A DNA stretch of 64,000 bases from Frateuria edaphi (lineage in GTDB: Bacteria; Pseudomonadota; Gammaproteobacteria; Xanthomonadales; Rhodanobacteraceae). The stretch's first letter is position 1. Each line of letters begins with the position of its first letter. Positions 52,973-60,208 of the stretch are shown piece by piece. The position numbers and the translations under genes are program-made. The stretch covers positions 3,147,001-3,211,000 of the forward strand of contig NZ_CP088251.1 in assembly GCF_021117405.1 (NCBI RefSeq), written 5' to 3'. Below the pieces are notes generated by a model. The model was not told the origin of the DNA. It did no database searches and was given only the letters and a program-made list of their open reading frames with translations.

Positions 52973-53386
52973 ATGCGTCGCTACCTGTTTCCGCTGATCG
53001 CACTCGTCGCGATGCTGTGTGCCGGCTGTGCTACCGACCAGCGCAACCAGGCGCTGATCACCACGCTCAACGGCTATGCGAACACGCTGCGCTGGGCCGA
53101 CTTCCAGAGCGCGCAGCAGTTCGTCGATCCGAAAGTGCGCGAAGCCAATCCGCTGACCTCGCTGGACCTGGCGCGCTTCCAGCAGGTGCGCGTGACCGGC
53201 TACGACGAGGGCGCGGGTCCGGTGCCGGATGGCGAAAACCGGGTGCGGCAGGTGGTGCAGATCAGCCTGGTCAACCTGAACACGCAGTCCGAGCGGACGG
53301 TGATCGACCGGCAGAGCTGGCGCTATGACCCGCAGACGAAGCGCTGGTGGTTGATGAGCGGGTTGCCTGATATCACGCGGGAATGA
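52973..53386 (+). CDS. Hypothetical lipoprotein
   Basis: A 137-residue exported protein. The N-terminus has a lipoprotein signal ending in LCAGC near residue 19, followed by TDQRNQALITTLNGYANTLRWADFQSAQQFVDPKVRE. The remaining domain resembles small NTF2-like periplasmic proteins (a conserved W and the C-terminal RWWLMSGLP). GGAGGGA at 52959-52965 is a strong ribosome binding site eight bases before the ATG. It follows the thioesterase by 26 bases and is probably cotranscribed. A MITE-like repeat begins eight bases after its stop. No function is assigned. Confidence 0.75.
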   Translation: MRRYLFPLIALVAMLCAGCATDQRNQALITTLNGYANTLRWADFQSAQQFVDPKVREANPLTSLDLARFQQVRVTGYDEGAGPVPDGENRVRQVVQISLVNLNTQSERTVIDRQSWRYDPQTKRWWLMSGLPDITRE

Positions 53387-53393
53387 GGTCTGC

Positions 53394-53528
53394 GCCCTCT
53401 CCCTGCGGGGGAGGGCTGGGGTCAGGGGTGACTCTTGCGACAGAACCGCCTGCGGGCCCGGCGCCGTAACAACCTTCCCCGCGAGCCCGTCCCCTCACCC
53501 AAACCCTCCTTCCGGCGGGGAGAGGGCT
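53394..53528. repeat. MITE-like repeat (CTCTCCC family), full copy
   Basis: The left end GCCCTCTCCC then GGGGGAGGGCTGGGGTCAGGGG is mirrored by CCCCTCACCCAAACCCTCC then GGCGGGGAGAGGGC. The interior shares ACTCTTGCGA with the 42.65 kb copy. It fills most of the 217-base gap between the lipoprotein and rhodanese-like genes and includes the only repeat structure in that gap. Confidence 0.87.
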
Positions 53529-53603
53529 TCAGAGCGCGCCACCTTTGCGCCCGTCGCCCCCCTCCCGGATAATCGCCGGTTTGCGCATCCGGCCAGGCCC
53601 GCC

Positions 53604-54047
53604 ATGAACGACTTCCTGCACAAGCTCCCCACCTTCGTGGGCAACCATCTCGCGCTGTCGGCGTTGTTCGTGGTCATCCTGCTCGCGCTGGTGGCGATGG
53701 AATTCGGCCGCCTGCTGCGCAAGTACAAGGAGCTCACCCCTGGTGGGCTCACCCTGCTGATCAATCGCGAAAGCCCGCTGCTGGTGGACCTGTCCGCGCG
53801 CGCCGACTTCGAGAAGATGCACGTGCCCGGTGCGCGCCACGTGTTGCCCAGCCAGTTCGACCCCGAGCACAAGGACCTGGCCAAGGCCAAGGACATGCCG
53901 GTGGTGGTGATGGACAAGGACGGCCGCGGCTCGGACAAGGCCGCGCAGCGCCTGGTCAAGGCCGGTTTCACCAGGGTGTACACGCTCGGCGGCGGTGTGC
54001 TGGCCTGGCAGCAGGCGCAATTGCCGGTCGCCAAGGGCAATCGCTGA
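53604..54047 (+). CDS. Membrane-anchored rhodanese-like protein lacking the catalytic cysteine
   Basis: A 147-residue protein with one N-terminal membrane helix near 14-32 (LALSALFVVILLALVAMEF) and a rhodanese fold (about 40-140). It includes LLVDLSARADFEKMHVPGARHVLPSQF, a good match to the canonical D-x-R-x2-x-F-x2-x-H-I-P-G-A pattern. In active rhodaneses the loop after the central strand holds a Cys; here the loop reads MDKDGRGSDKAA, with Asp in place of Cys. It is therefore probably a non-catalytic or altered member (YibN-like), perhaps a binding module. Confidence 0.85.
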   Translation: MNDFLHKLPTFVGNHLALSALFVVILLALVAMEFGRLLRKYKELTPGGLTLLINRESPLLVDLSARADFEKMHVPGARHVLPSQFDPEHKDLAKAKDMPVVVMDKDGRGSDKAAQRLVKAGFTRVYTLGGGVLAWQQAQLPVAKGNR

Positions 54048-54065
54048 GGCGATCCGGCAGGACGG

Positions 54066-55121
54066 TCACCCGCCGATGCCGGCGCGGCCGGCGAGGATCT
54101 GCGCCAGCACGTCCGGCGCGTATTCGAACGAATCGAAGTAGAGCCGCTCGTCCGGCAGGCCTGCCTCGGTGAACATCTGCCGGCCGGCGTCGATCATCGC
54201 CGGCGGCCCGCTCATGTAGACCTCGTGGCCGGACAGGTCCGGCTGGTCCTCCAGCACCGCCTCGTGCACCAGGCCCGGACGCAGGCCCGCGGCGGCGGCC
54301 TGCTCGGGATCGGACAACACCGCGTGGAACGCGAGATTGGGCGTCTCGCGCGCCCAGCGCTCGGCCAGTTCGCGCAGATACAGGTCGCCCGCGCTGCGCG
54401 CGCCCCAGTACAGCGCCATCGGCCGGCGCGTGCCCAGCGCCAGGAAGTGCTCGACGATCGCCTTGACCGGCGCGAAGCCGGTGCCTCCGGCCATGAACAC
54501 CATCGGCCGCTCCGAATCCTCGCGCGGCACGAACGTGCCCAGCGGCCCCTCGATGTGCAGCCGCGCGCCGATCGCAAGCCCTTCGTGGACCCACGAGGTG
54601 AAACCGCCGCCGGCCACGTGGCGCACGTGCAGCTCGATGCTGGCGTCCTCCTTCGGCCCGCTGGCGATCGAGAACGGTCGGCGCCTGCCCTCCTCCAGCA
54701 GCACGTCCAGGTACTGGCCCGGCAGCCAGTTGAGCGGCGCTTCTCCCGACGCGGGCTGGAGCACCAGGCCAGTGACGTCCGGCGCCAGCGGCTGCTTGCC
54801 GATCACCTCCACGGCAAGGCGGCGGCGTGCGACGTCTTCCACCGACGTGACCTCGCGTGCCGCGATCGTCAGGTCGCTCGCGGGCACCGCCTGGCACAGC
54901 AGGATCGCGTGGCGCGCCATCGCGCTGCCGCTCAACGCGACCGGCGGGTTGCGCGGGTAGCCGCACTGGCCGGCCAGCAGCGTGGCCTTGCAGCTGCCGC
55001 AGACGCCGGCGCGGCACGAATAGGGCAGCGCGATGCCAGCGCGCTGCGCCGCTTCGAGCACGGTCTCGCCCGGCGCCGTGGTGAAGGTGCGGCCGGAATG
55101 CTGGAGGGTGATGGTGAACAC
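54066..55121 (-). CDS. Ferredoxin-type iron-sulfur flavin reductase (CDP-6-deoxyglucoseen-reductase-like)
   Basis: A 351-residue reductase. The N-terminal 2Fe-2S domain shows CRAGVCGSCKATLLAG and the fourth Cys in ILLCQAVPASDL. An FNR-type FAD domain follows (RRPFSIASGP), then a NAD(P)H domain with FMAGGTGFAPVKAIVEHFL and YMSGPPAMIDAGRQMF. The order is that of AscD/VanB-type reductases. GTG 55121 is taken as the start, since it opens the conserved VFTITLQHSGRTF; the longer frame from 55208 would overlap the divergent thioesterase start. No 3,6-dideoxyhexose partner is adjacent, so it is probably a general reductase. Confidence 0.86.
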   Translation of the reverse strand: MFTITLQHSGRTFTTAPGETVLEAAQRAGIALPYSCRAGVCGSCKATLLAGQCGYPRNPPVALSGSAMARHAILLCQAVPASDLTIAAREVTSVEDVARRRLAVEVIGKQPLAPDVTGLVLQPASGEAPLNWLPGQYLDVLLEEGRRRPFSIASGPKEDASIELHVRHVAGGGFTSWVHEGLAIGARLHIEGPLGTFVPREDSERPMVFMAGGTGFAPVKAIVEHFLALGTRRPMALYWGARSAGDLYLRELAERWARETPNLAFHAVLSDPEQAAAAGLRPGLVHEAVLEDQPDLSGHEVYMSGPPAMIDAGRQMFTEAGLPDERLYFDSFEYAPDVLAQILAGRAGIGG

Positions 55122-55186
55122 CTGCGCATTGTCGCCGCGCGGGCCGTGGACGGACAATGCACGCTTTCCCTTCAGGCGGTCCGGCC

Positions 55187-55624
55187 ATGGCGATATGGAA
55201 GCAGGCACCCGATCTCGAGCGCATCAACGCGTGGAGCGACAACACGTTGATGCAGGTGCTCGGCATCCGCTTCACCGCGGTCGGTGATGACTGGCTCGCC
55301 GGCACCATGCCGGTGGACACGCGCACGCACCAGCCGTTCGGCCTGTTGCACGGCGGCGCCTCGGTGGCCTTGGCCGAGACCCTGGGCAGCACCGGAGCGC
55401 TGCTCACGCTCGACCCGGAGCTTGAGGTGGCGGTGGGGTTGGACATCAACGCCAACCACGTGCGGGGCGTGCGCTCCGGTGTCGTCACGGGTACCGCCAG
55501 GGCGTTGCACCTGGGGCGCTCCACGCAGGTATGGGAGATTCGCATCGAGAACGAGGAAGGGGCGCTGGTGTGCATCTCGCGGTTGACCATGGCGGTGGTG
55601 CCGCGGCGGGCGGTGGTGCGGTGA
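55187..55624 (+). CDS. Hotdog-fold acyl-CoA thioesterase (YdiI/PaaI type)
   Basis: A 145-residue thioesterase. GIRFTAVGDDWLAGTMPVDTRTHQPFGLLHGGASVALAETLGSTGALL is the 4HBT core, with the conserved H-G-G and catalytic Glu in ALAETLGS. EVAVGLDINANHVRGVRSGVVTGTARALHLGRSTQVWEIRI follows. This group includes MenI and EntH, which release menaquinone-pathway or enterobactin intermediates; neither pathway is in the window, so a housekeeping role on CoA thioesters is the safest reading. The start at 55187 is used rather than an upstream ATG at 55157. Confidence 0.88.
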   Translation: MAIWKQAPDLERINAWSDNTLMQVLGIRFTAVGDDWLAGTMPVDTRTHQPFGLLHGGASVALAETLGSTGALLTLDPELEVAVGLDINANHVRGVRSGVVTGTARALHLGRSTQVWEIRIENEEGALVCISRLTMAVVPRRAVVR

Positions 55625-55648
55625 GCGACGGATTGGAGCCAGGCTCGG

Positions 55649-55673
55649 CTCCCTCTCCTCCGGGGAGAGGGAG
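55649..55673 (+). repeat. Solo CTCTCCC-family hairpin abutting the srkA start codon
   Basis: CTCCCTCTCC at 55649-55658 is exactly inverted as GGAGAGGGAG at 55664-55673 around TCCGG. The ATG of srkA begins at 55674. The Shine-Dalgarno-like GGAG and GAGG therefore lie in the 3' arm of the hairpin, and this repeat both supplies and could occlude the ribosome binding site. Confidence 0.82.
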
Positions 55674-56621
55674 ATGAATATCGGCGCGCCCTACGCCAAC
55701 CTCACCCCCGACCTCGTCCTCGACGCCGTCGGCGCCTGCGGCCTGTGGCCGGACGGCCGCCTGCTCGCGCTCAACAGCTACGAGAACCGTGTGTGGCAGG
55801 TCGGCATCGAGGAGGCCGCGCCGGTGATCGCCAAGTTCTACCGGCCCGGCCGCTGGAGCGATGACGCGATCGCCGAGGAACACGCCTTCGCCTGCGAACT
55901 GGCGGCGGATGAATTGCCGATGGTCGCGCCCCTCGCGTTCGACGGACGCACCCTGCTCGAACACGCCGGTTACCGCTACGCGCTCTACCCGCGCCGCGGC
56001 GGCCGTGCGCCGACGCTCGAGTCGACCGAGCAACTGGAGTGGCTGGGACGCCTGATCGCCCGCCTGCACGCGGTCGGCTCGCGCGCGCCGTTCCGGCATC
56101 GCGAACGCGTCGACCGCGCCACGCTGATCGCGCGCCCGGCGCAGGCGGTGCTGGCCTCCCCGCTGCTGCCGTCCCACCTCGCCGAGGCCTACCGCGCCGC
56201 CGTATGCCGCCTCGACGACGCGGTGACCGCGCGTCTGGACGCGGTCGGCCCGGCGCGCCAATTGCGCCTGCACGGCGACTGTCATCCGGGCAACCTGCTG
56301 TGGACGGACGCCGGGCCGCACTTCGTCGATCTGGACGACGCGCGCACGGGCCCCGCGGTCCAGGACCTGTGGATGCTCGCGCACGACGCCGCGGCCATGG
56401 ATGCCCTGCTCGAGGGCTACACCTCGATGCGCGACTTCGACTACGCCGAACTCGCGCTGATTCCCGCCCTGCGCGCGATGCGCCAGGTGCACCACGCCGG
56501 CTGGATCGCCCAGCGCTGGGCCGACCCGGCCTTCCCCGCCGCCTTCCCGTTCGCGGCCGAGCCGCGCTGGTGGGAGCAGCACGTCACCGACCTGCACGAG
56601 CTGGTCGACGCATTGGCCTGA
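55674..56621 (+). CDS. srkA: Stress-response Ser/Thr kinase SrkA (RdoA/YihE)
   Basis: A 315-residue cytosolic eukaryotic-like kinase of the aminoglycoside-phosphotransferase fold, near the 328 residues of E. coli SrkA. It shows SYENRVWQVGIEEAAPVIAKFYRPGRWS with the nucleotide-binding lysine, then the catalytic LRLHGDCHPGNLLWTDAGPHFVDLDDARTGPAVQDLWML, with H-G-D-x-x-x-x-N and the metal-binding D-x-D. YARYPRRGGRAP is also typical. SrkA counters stress-induced cell death in E. coli. The ribosome binding site comes from the repeat hairpin immediately upstream. Confidence 0.92.
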   Translation: MNIGAPYANLTPDLVLDAVGACGLWPDGRLLALNSYENRVWQVGIEEAAPVIAKFYRPGRWSDDAIAEEHAFACELAADELPMVAPLAFDGRTLLEHAGYRYALYPRRGGRAPTLESTEQLEWLGRLIARLHAVGSRAPFRHRERVDRATLIARPAQAVLASPLLPSHLAEAYRAAVCRLDDAVTARLDAVGPARQLRLHGDCHPGNLLWTDAGPHFVDLDDARTGPAVQDLWMLAHDAAAMDALLEGYTSMRDFDYAELALIPALRAMRQVHHAGWIAQRWADPAFPAAFPFAAEPRWWEQHVTDLHELVDALA

Positions 56622-56683
56622 AGTCGCAGACGGCGCGCCGCAAACGCGGCACACTCCGCGCTCCCGCCAACCGGAACCTTTGA

Positions 56684-57118
56684 ATGCGCAGCTTCCTCTT
56701 CCGCCTGATCGGCATCCTCGAAATCGCCGGTGGCCTGTACGGCGCCGCGGGCGCGCTGCGCCGCCTGCTGGTGATGGGTTCGACCTACGACATGCTGCAC
56801 GCGTTGCTGGCGCTGATCGCCTTCGGTTTCGTGTTGCTGGCCGGCGTGTGGCTGGTCGAAGGGAGCGACCGTGGCGTGGCGTTTTCGCGCGTGGCACAGC
56901 TGCTGCAGTTGCCGCTGATCGCCACGCCGGTGTTCAGCTACGCGCTGCATGCGGGGGCGTACCTCAACATTTACACCACCTTCCACCTGGCGCGGCCCTG
57001 GCTGGACTGGAGCTTCGGCACGCAGGGCTTCGTGCTGGCGGTAGCCGGGCCGTCGGTGTCGCGCATCGGCGTCAACCTGCTCGCAGTGGCCTCGTGGCTG
57101 ATCCTCAAGCTGCGCTAG
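56684..57118 (+). CDS. Hypothetical membrane protein, 144 aa
   Basis: A small protein with four hydrophobic helices: near 4-24 (FLFRLIGILEIAGGLYGAAGAL), 38-60 (MLHALLALIAFGFVLLAGVWLV), 72-95 (VAQLLQLPLIATPVFSYALHAGA) and 110-140 (FGTQGFVLAVAGPSVSRIGVNLLAVASWLIL). It begins 62 bases after srkA. The second half has TTFHLARPWLDWSF before the last helix. I cannot place it in a named family and no function is suggested. Confidence 0.7.
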   Translation: MRSFLFRLIGILEIAGGLYGAAGALRRLLVMGSTYDMLHALLALIAFGFVLLAGVWLVEGSDRGVAFSRVAQLLQLPLIATPVFSYALHAGAYLNIYTTFHLARPWLDWSFGTQGFVLAVAGPSVSRIGVNLLAVASWLILKLR

Positions 57119-57130
57119 CGGCTCGCGGGG

Positions 57131-57185
57131 TGGGCTTCAGCCCATCACTGGACGTACGGCGCGAGGCGGTGGGCTGAAGCCCACC
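57131..57185. repeat. REP doublet upstream of rlmI
   Basis: A TGGGCTTCAGCCCA palindrome at 57131-57144 and GGTGGGCTGAAGCCCACC at 57168-57185 lie in opposite orientation about 23 bases apart. The pair occupies the gap between the small membrane protein and rlmI. This is the BIME-like arrangement of REP repeats. A similar doublet lies after rlmI. Confidence 0.8.
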
Positions 57186-57210
57186 CTGCGTGGCCGGTAT
57201 CATTGGCCGG

Positions 57211-58398
57211 ATGAACGCTCCCAGCCCGCACGATCCCGCCGCGCCGCCGCGCATCCGCCTCAAATCCGACCGCGCGCCGGGCCACCCGTGGGTGTGGTCC
57301 GCGCAGGTGTACAAGCCCGAGCAGCGCCTGCCGCCAGGCAGCGTGGTCGAGGTGGTGGACAGCAAGGACCGTTTCGTCGGTCGCGGCTTCTGGAACGGCC
57401 ACGCACGCATCGCGTTGCGGCTGCTCACGAACGATCCGGCCGAAGCGATCGACGCGACGTGGATCGCCGCGCGCATCGCGCGCGCCGTGCAGCTGCGCCG
57501 CGACCTGTTGCAACTGGACCGCGCCAGCGACGCCTGGCGCGTCGTGCACAGCGAGGGCGACGGTTTGTCCGGCCTGGTGGTCGACCGCTATGCCGACATC
57601 CTGGTGATCGAATACTTCGCCGCCGGCATGTGGAAGTTCCGCGAGGCGATCCATGCGGCCCTGCTCGAACACTTCCCCGGCGCGCGGCTGTACTGGTTCG
57701 CCGAGAGCCACGTGCAGAAGCAGGAATCGTTCGACTGCCGCAGCCCCGAGCCGCCGGCGCCGGTCCAGGTGCATGAGCACGGTCTGGCCTTCCACGCCGC
57801 GCCCGGGTTGGGACACAAGACCGGCTTCTTCGCCGACCAGCGCGAGAACCGCCGACGCTTCGGGGAATTCGCACGCGGCCGGCGCGTGCTCGACCTGTGC
57901 TGCAACTCCGGCGGCTTCGCCGTCCATGCCATGGCGGCGGGCGCGCGCGAGGCGGTCGGCGTGGACATGGACGCGGGGATCCTGGAGATCGCCCGCGCCA
58001 ACGCCGCGGCCAACAACCTGGCCATCGACTTCCAGCAGGCGGACATCTTCGACTGGCTGCGCGAGGCCGCCGCGCGCGGCGAGCGGTACGACGCGGTGAT
58101 CCTGGACCCGGCCAAGCTCACGCGGGACCGCAACAAGGTCTTCGACGCGCTGAAGAAGTACTTCGCCATGAACCGCCTGGCGCTGGACGTGATCCCGCCC
58201 GGCGGCCTGCTGCTGACCTGCTCGTGCACCGGCCTGGTCGCCGAGGCGGACTTCCTGGAGATGCTGCGTCGCGTGGCGCTCAACGCCGGCCGCGAGATCC
58301 AGGTGCTGCAGGTGACCGGCGCCGGCGCCGATCATCCGGTGCGCGCCGACGTGTCGGAAGGTCGCTACCTCAAGGCAGTGTTCTGCCGGGTGGAGTGA
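57211..58398 (+). CDS. rlmI: 23S rRNA (cytosine-1962-C5)-methyltransferase, RlmI type
   Basis: A 395-residue class I SAM-dependent methyltransferase. The N-terminal PUA-like RNA-binding domain begins RIRLKSDRAPGHPWVWSAQVYKPEQ; after SEGDGLSGLVVDRYADILVIEYF comes the catalytic domain, with RVLDLCCNSGGFAVHAM for SAM and the RNA-methyltransferase core ILDPAKLTRDR followed by LLLTCSCTGLV with the catalytic Cys. This fits RlmI, which makes m5C at position 1962 of 23S rRNA. A TATCAT at 57198-57203 ends seven bases before the ATG, suggesting a short leader. REP doublets flank the gene on both sides. Confidence 0.9.
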   Translation: MNAPSPHDPAAPPRIRLKSDRAPGHPWVWSAQVYKPEQRLPPGSVVEVVDSKDRFVGRGFWNGHARIALRLLTNDPAEAIDATWIAARIARAVQLRRDLLQLDRASDAWRVVHSEGDGLSGLVVDRYADILVIEYFAAGMWKFREAIHAALLEHFPGARLYWFAESHVQKQESFDCRSPEPPAPVQVHEHGLAFHAAPGLGHKTGFFADQRENRRRFGEFARGRRVLDLCCNSGGFAVHAMAAGAREAVGVDMDAGILEIARANAAANNLAIDFQQADIFDWLREAAARGERYDAVILDPAKLTRDRNKVFDALKKYFAMNRLALDVIPPGGLLLTCSCTGLVAEADFLEMLRRVALNAGREIQVLQVTGAGADHPVRADVSEGRYLKAVFCRVE

Positions 58399-58415
58399 CC
58401 ACCGGCCACACGCAG

Positions 58416-58471
58416 GGCGGGCTTCAGCCCGCCGCTACCTTGCCGCACGCCGGAGCGGAGGGCTGAAGCCC
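58416..58471. repeat. REP doublet downstream of rlmI
   Basis: GGCGGGCTTCAGCCCGCC at 58416-58433 (seven-base stem around TTCA) and GGGCTGAAGCCC at 58460-58471 lie in opposite orientation. They separate rlmI from the convergent pgaD gene and probably serve as the shared 3' region of both transcripts. Confidence 0.82.
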
Positions 58472-58485
58472 ATCCTGTGAAGGGG

Positions 58486-58953
58486 TCAGGCGGGTTCCGG
58501 CGCGCGATCGGACGAACGCCGCACCACCGGTCGCGCGCTCTTGTCGAACACCAGCGTGCTGTGTTGCTGGGTACGCATGGCCTGCGCCTCGCGCGGGTCG
58601 ACATCCAGCGCCAGGGCCTCCTCGACGAGCGTCACCGCCGCCGGGCCTTGCCGGCGCCGGGTCCTGTGCGCGAAGCGGGCCTGGTTGTAATAGGCCCAGC
58701 TGGCGAACACCACGGCACAGACCAGTGCGTAGCCGAGGATAGACAGCAGGTCGGAGGTCTGGTTGGCGTACGCCTCGGCCGACAGCTCCACCCACGCGGT
58801 GCGCAGCCCGGCCAGCCACGCCACCAGCGTGATCACCGGCAGCCACAGGTACAGCCACAGCATCCACGCCACCAGCGTGACGAAGGAGGACAGCGCCCGC
58901 TGCGCCGGCGTGCGCTGGCGCTCGTTCTGGATCACGAAGCCTTCGGCTTTCAT
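58486..58953 (-). CDS. pgaD: PgaD, poly-N-acetylglucosamine synthesis accessory protein
   Basis: A 155-residue inner-membrane protein with two helices near residues 24-50 (FVTLVAWMLWLYLWLPVITLVAWLAG) and 67-88 (LLSILGYALVCAVVFASWAYYNQ). The soluble tail contains RRRQGPAAVTLVEEALALDVDP. PgaD binds PgaC, stimulating synthesis of poly-beta-1,6-GlcNAc in response to cyclic-di-GMP. The gene's ATG overlaps the pgaC stop by four bases, and it is the last in the operon. PgaD is poorly conserved in sequence, so the call leans on position and topology. Confidence 0.85.
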   Translation of the reverse strand: MKAEGFVIQNERQRTPAQRALSSFVTLVAWMLWLYLWLPVITLVAWLAGLRTAWVELSAEAYANQTSDLLSILGYALVCAVVFASWAYYNQARFAHRTRRRQGPAAVTLVEEALALDVDPREAQAMRTQQHSTLVFDKSARPVVRRSSDRAPEPA

Positions 58954-60206
58954 CGCAGTCCCCGGTCCGGGCTGACCCACACCGCGCGCACGCCGCGGCG
59001 CTTGAGCAGCGCCTTGGGGAACGCGACCACCGTGGTCAGCGTGTTGATCACCCAGTAGGCGATCGGATACCAGATCATCCAGTAATAGTTGCGCCCGATA
59101 CGCGCCTCGTAGCGCCGGTCGATCACCAGGCTGAGCAGGAACTGGGTCAGGCAGGTCAGGCCTAGGATGACGCCGTGCCAGCGCGGCAACAGGCTGGGCA
59201 CTGCCAGTTCGGGCGGCACCGGCATGAACTTGCCCAGCGCCCACAGCGCGACCACCACCAGCATCAGGTAGGCCCACACCAGGCTGAGCACGTACTCCAG
59301 CGCGACCGGCCACATGCGCCTGCGACGCCAGTTGAAAAGGCCGCCGGCGTACCGAAGCAGCACCTCGCTGCCGCCCTGCGCCCAGCGCAGGCGCTGGCGC
59401 CACAGGCCATGCAGGGTTTCCGGCGTGAGCAGCCAGCACAGTGCGTTCGGTTCGTAGCGCACGTCCCAGTGGCGCATCTGCAGGCGCCAGCTCACGTCGA
59501 TGTCTTCGGTGACCATGTCGACGTTCCAGTAGCCGACGTCCAGCAGCGCGCGCTTGCGGAACGCGGCGATCACCCCCGACACGGTGAAGATGCGCCCGTA
59601 CACGCGCTGGGCGCGCTTGATCAGGCCGATGATCGAGGAAAACTCGCCGACCTGCAGCTTGCCCAGCAGCGTCGAGCGGTTGCGGATGCGCGGGTTGCCG
59701 GTGACCGCCCCCACGCGCGCGCTTTCCAGCAGATGGCGCATCATCCAGTGCGCGGCGTGCTCGTCCAGCAGGGTGTCGCCGTCGATGCACACCAGGAACT
59801 CGTGGCGCGCGGCGAGGGCCGCCATGCGCAGCCCCATCGCCTTGCCCTGGTTGCTGGCGAAGTGGATCACCCGCAGCTGCGGCACCTCCTCGGCCAGGGC
59901 GTCGAGCTGCGCACCGGTATCGTCGGTGGAGCCGTCGTTGACCGCGATGATCTCGAACTCGGGCCAGCGCTGGCGCGCAAGCTGCTCGATCGTCTCGCGG
60001 ATGTGCGTGCCCTCGTTGTGGCAGGGCACCAGAATGCTGATCGGCGGCTGTTCGGGCAGCGGTTGGGGTTCGGTGCGCGGCGGCTGCCGGCGCTCCCAGC
60101 GCAGGAAGTAAATGATGCTGCCGCTTATCCACAACATCGACATGATGAGTGGGTAGTAGAAGGCGAAGTCGAGCAGCACCGACAGGGCGTGATGCGTCGT
60201 GTCCAC
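58950..60206 (-). CDS. pgaC: PgaC, poly-beta-1,6-N-acetylglucosamine synthase
   Basis: PgaC polymerises UDP-GlcNAc into beta-1,6-linked GlcNAc at the inner membrane. The 418-residue protein begins with GTG 60206; AGGAG lies about eight bases upstream, within the end of pgaB. Two N-terminal and several C-terminal hydrophobic segments bracket the GT2 domain: ISILVPCHNEGTHIRETIEQLAR, AVNDGSTDDTGAQLDALA, VCIDGDTLLDEHAAHWMMRHLLE, TEDIDVSWRLQM and QRLRWAQGGSEVLLRYAGG, which is the processive QxxRW motif. It is slightly shorter than the 441-residue E. coli enzyme. Position within pgaABCD confirms the name. Confidence 0.95.
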   Translation of the reverse strand: MDTTHHALSVLLDFAFYYPLIMSMLWISGSIIYFLRWERRQPPRTEPQPLPEQPPISILVPCHNEGTHIRETIEQLARQRWPEFEIIAVNDGSTDDTGAQLDALAEEVPQLRVIHFASNQGKAMGLRMAALAARHEFLVCIDGDTLLDEHAAHWMMRHLLESARVGAVTGNPRIRNRSTLLGKLQVGEFSSIIGLIKRAQRVYGRIFTVSGVIAAFRKRALLDVGYWNVDMVTEDIDVSWRLQMRHWDVRYEPNALCWLLTPETLHGLWRQRLRWAQGGSEVLLRYAGGLFNWRRRRMWPVALEYVLSLVWAYLMLVVVALWALGKFMPVPPELAVPSLLPRWHGVILGLTCLTQFLLSLVIDRRYEARIGRNYYWMIWYPIAYWVINTLTTVVAFPKALLKRRGVRAVWVSPDRGLR

Positions 60207-60208
60207 GA

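Noticed and set aside
54066-55208. Reading the flavin reductase as a 3,6-dideoxyhexose enzyme (AscD) serving the polysaccharide locus
   Set aside because: It is 22 kb from that locus, with no E1 dehydratase partner nearby; generic reductase is the safer call.
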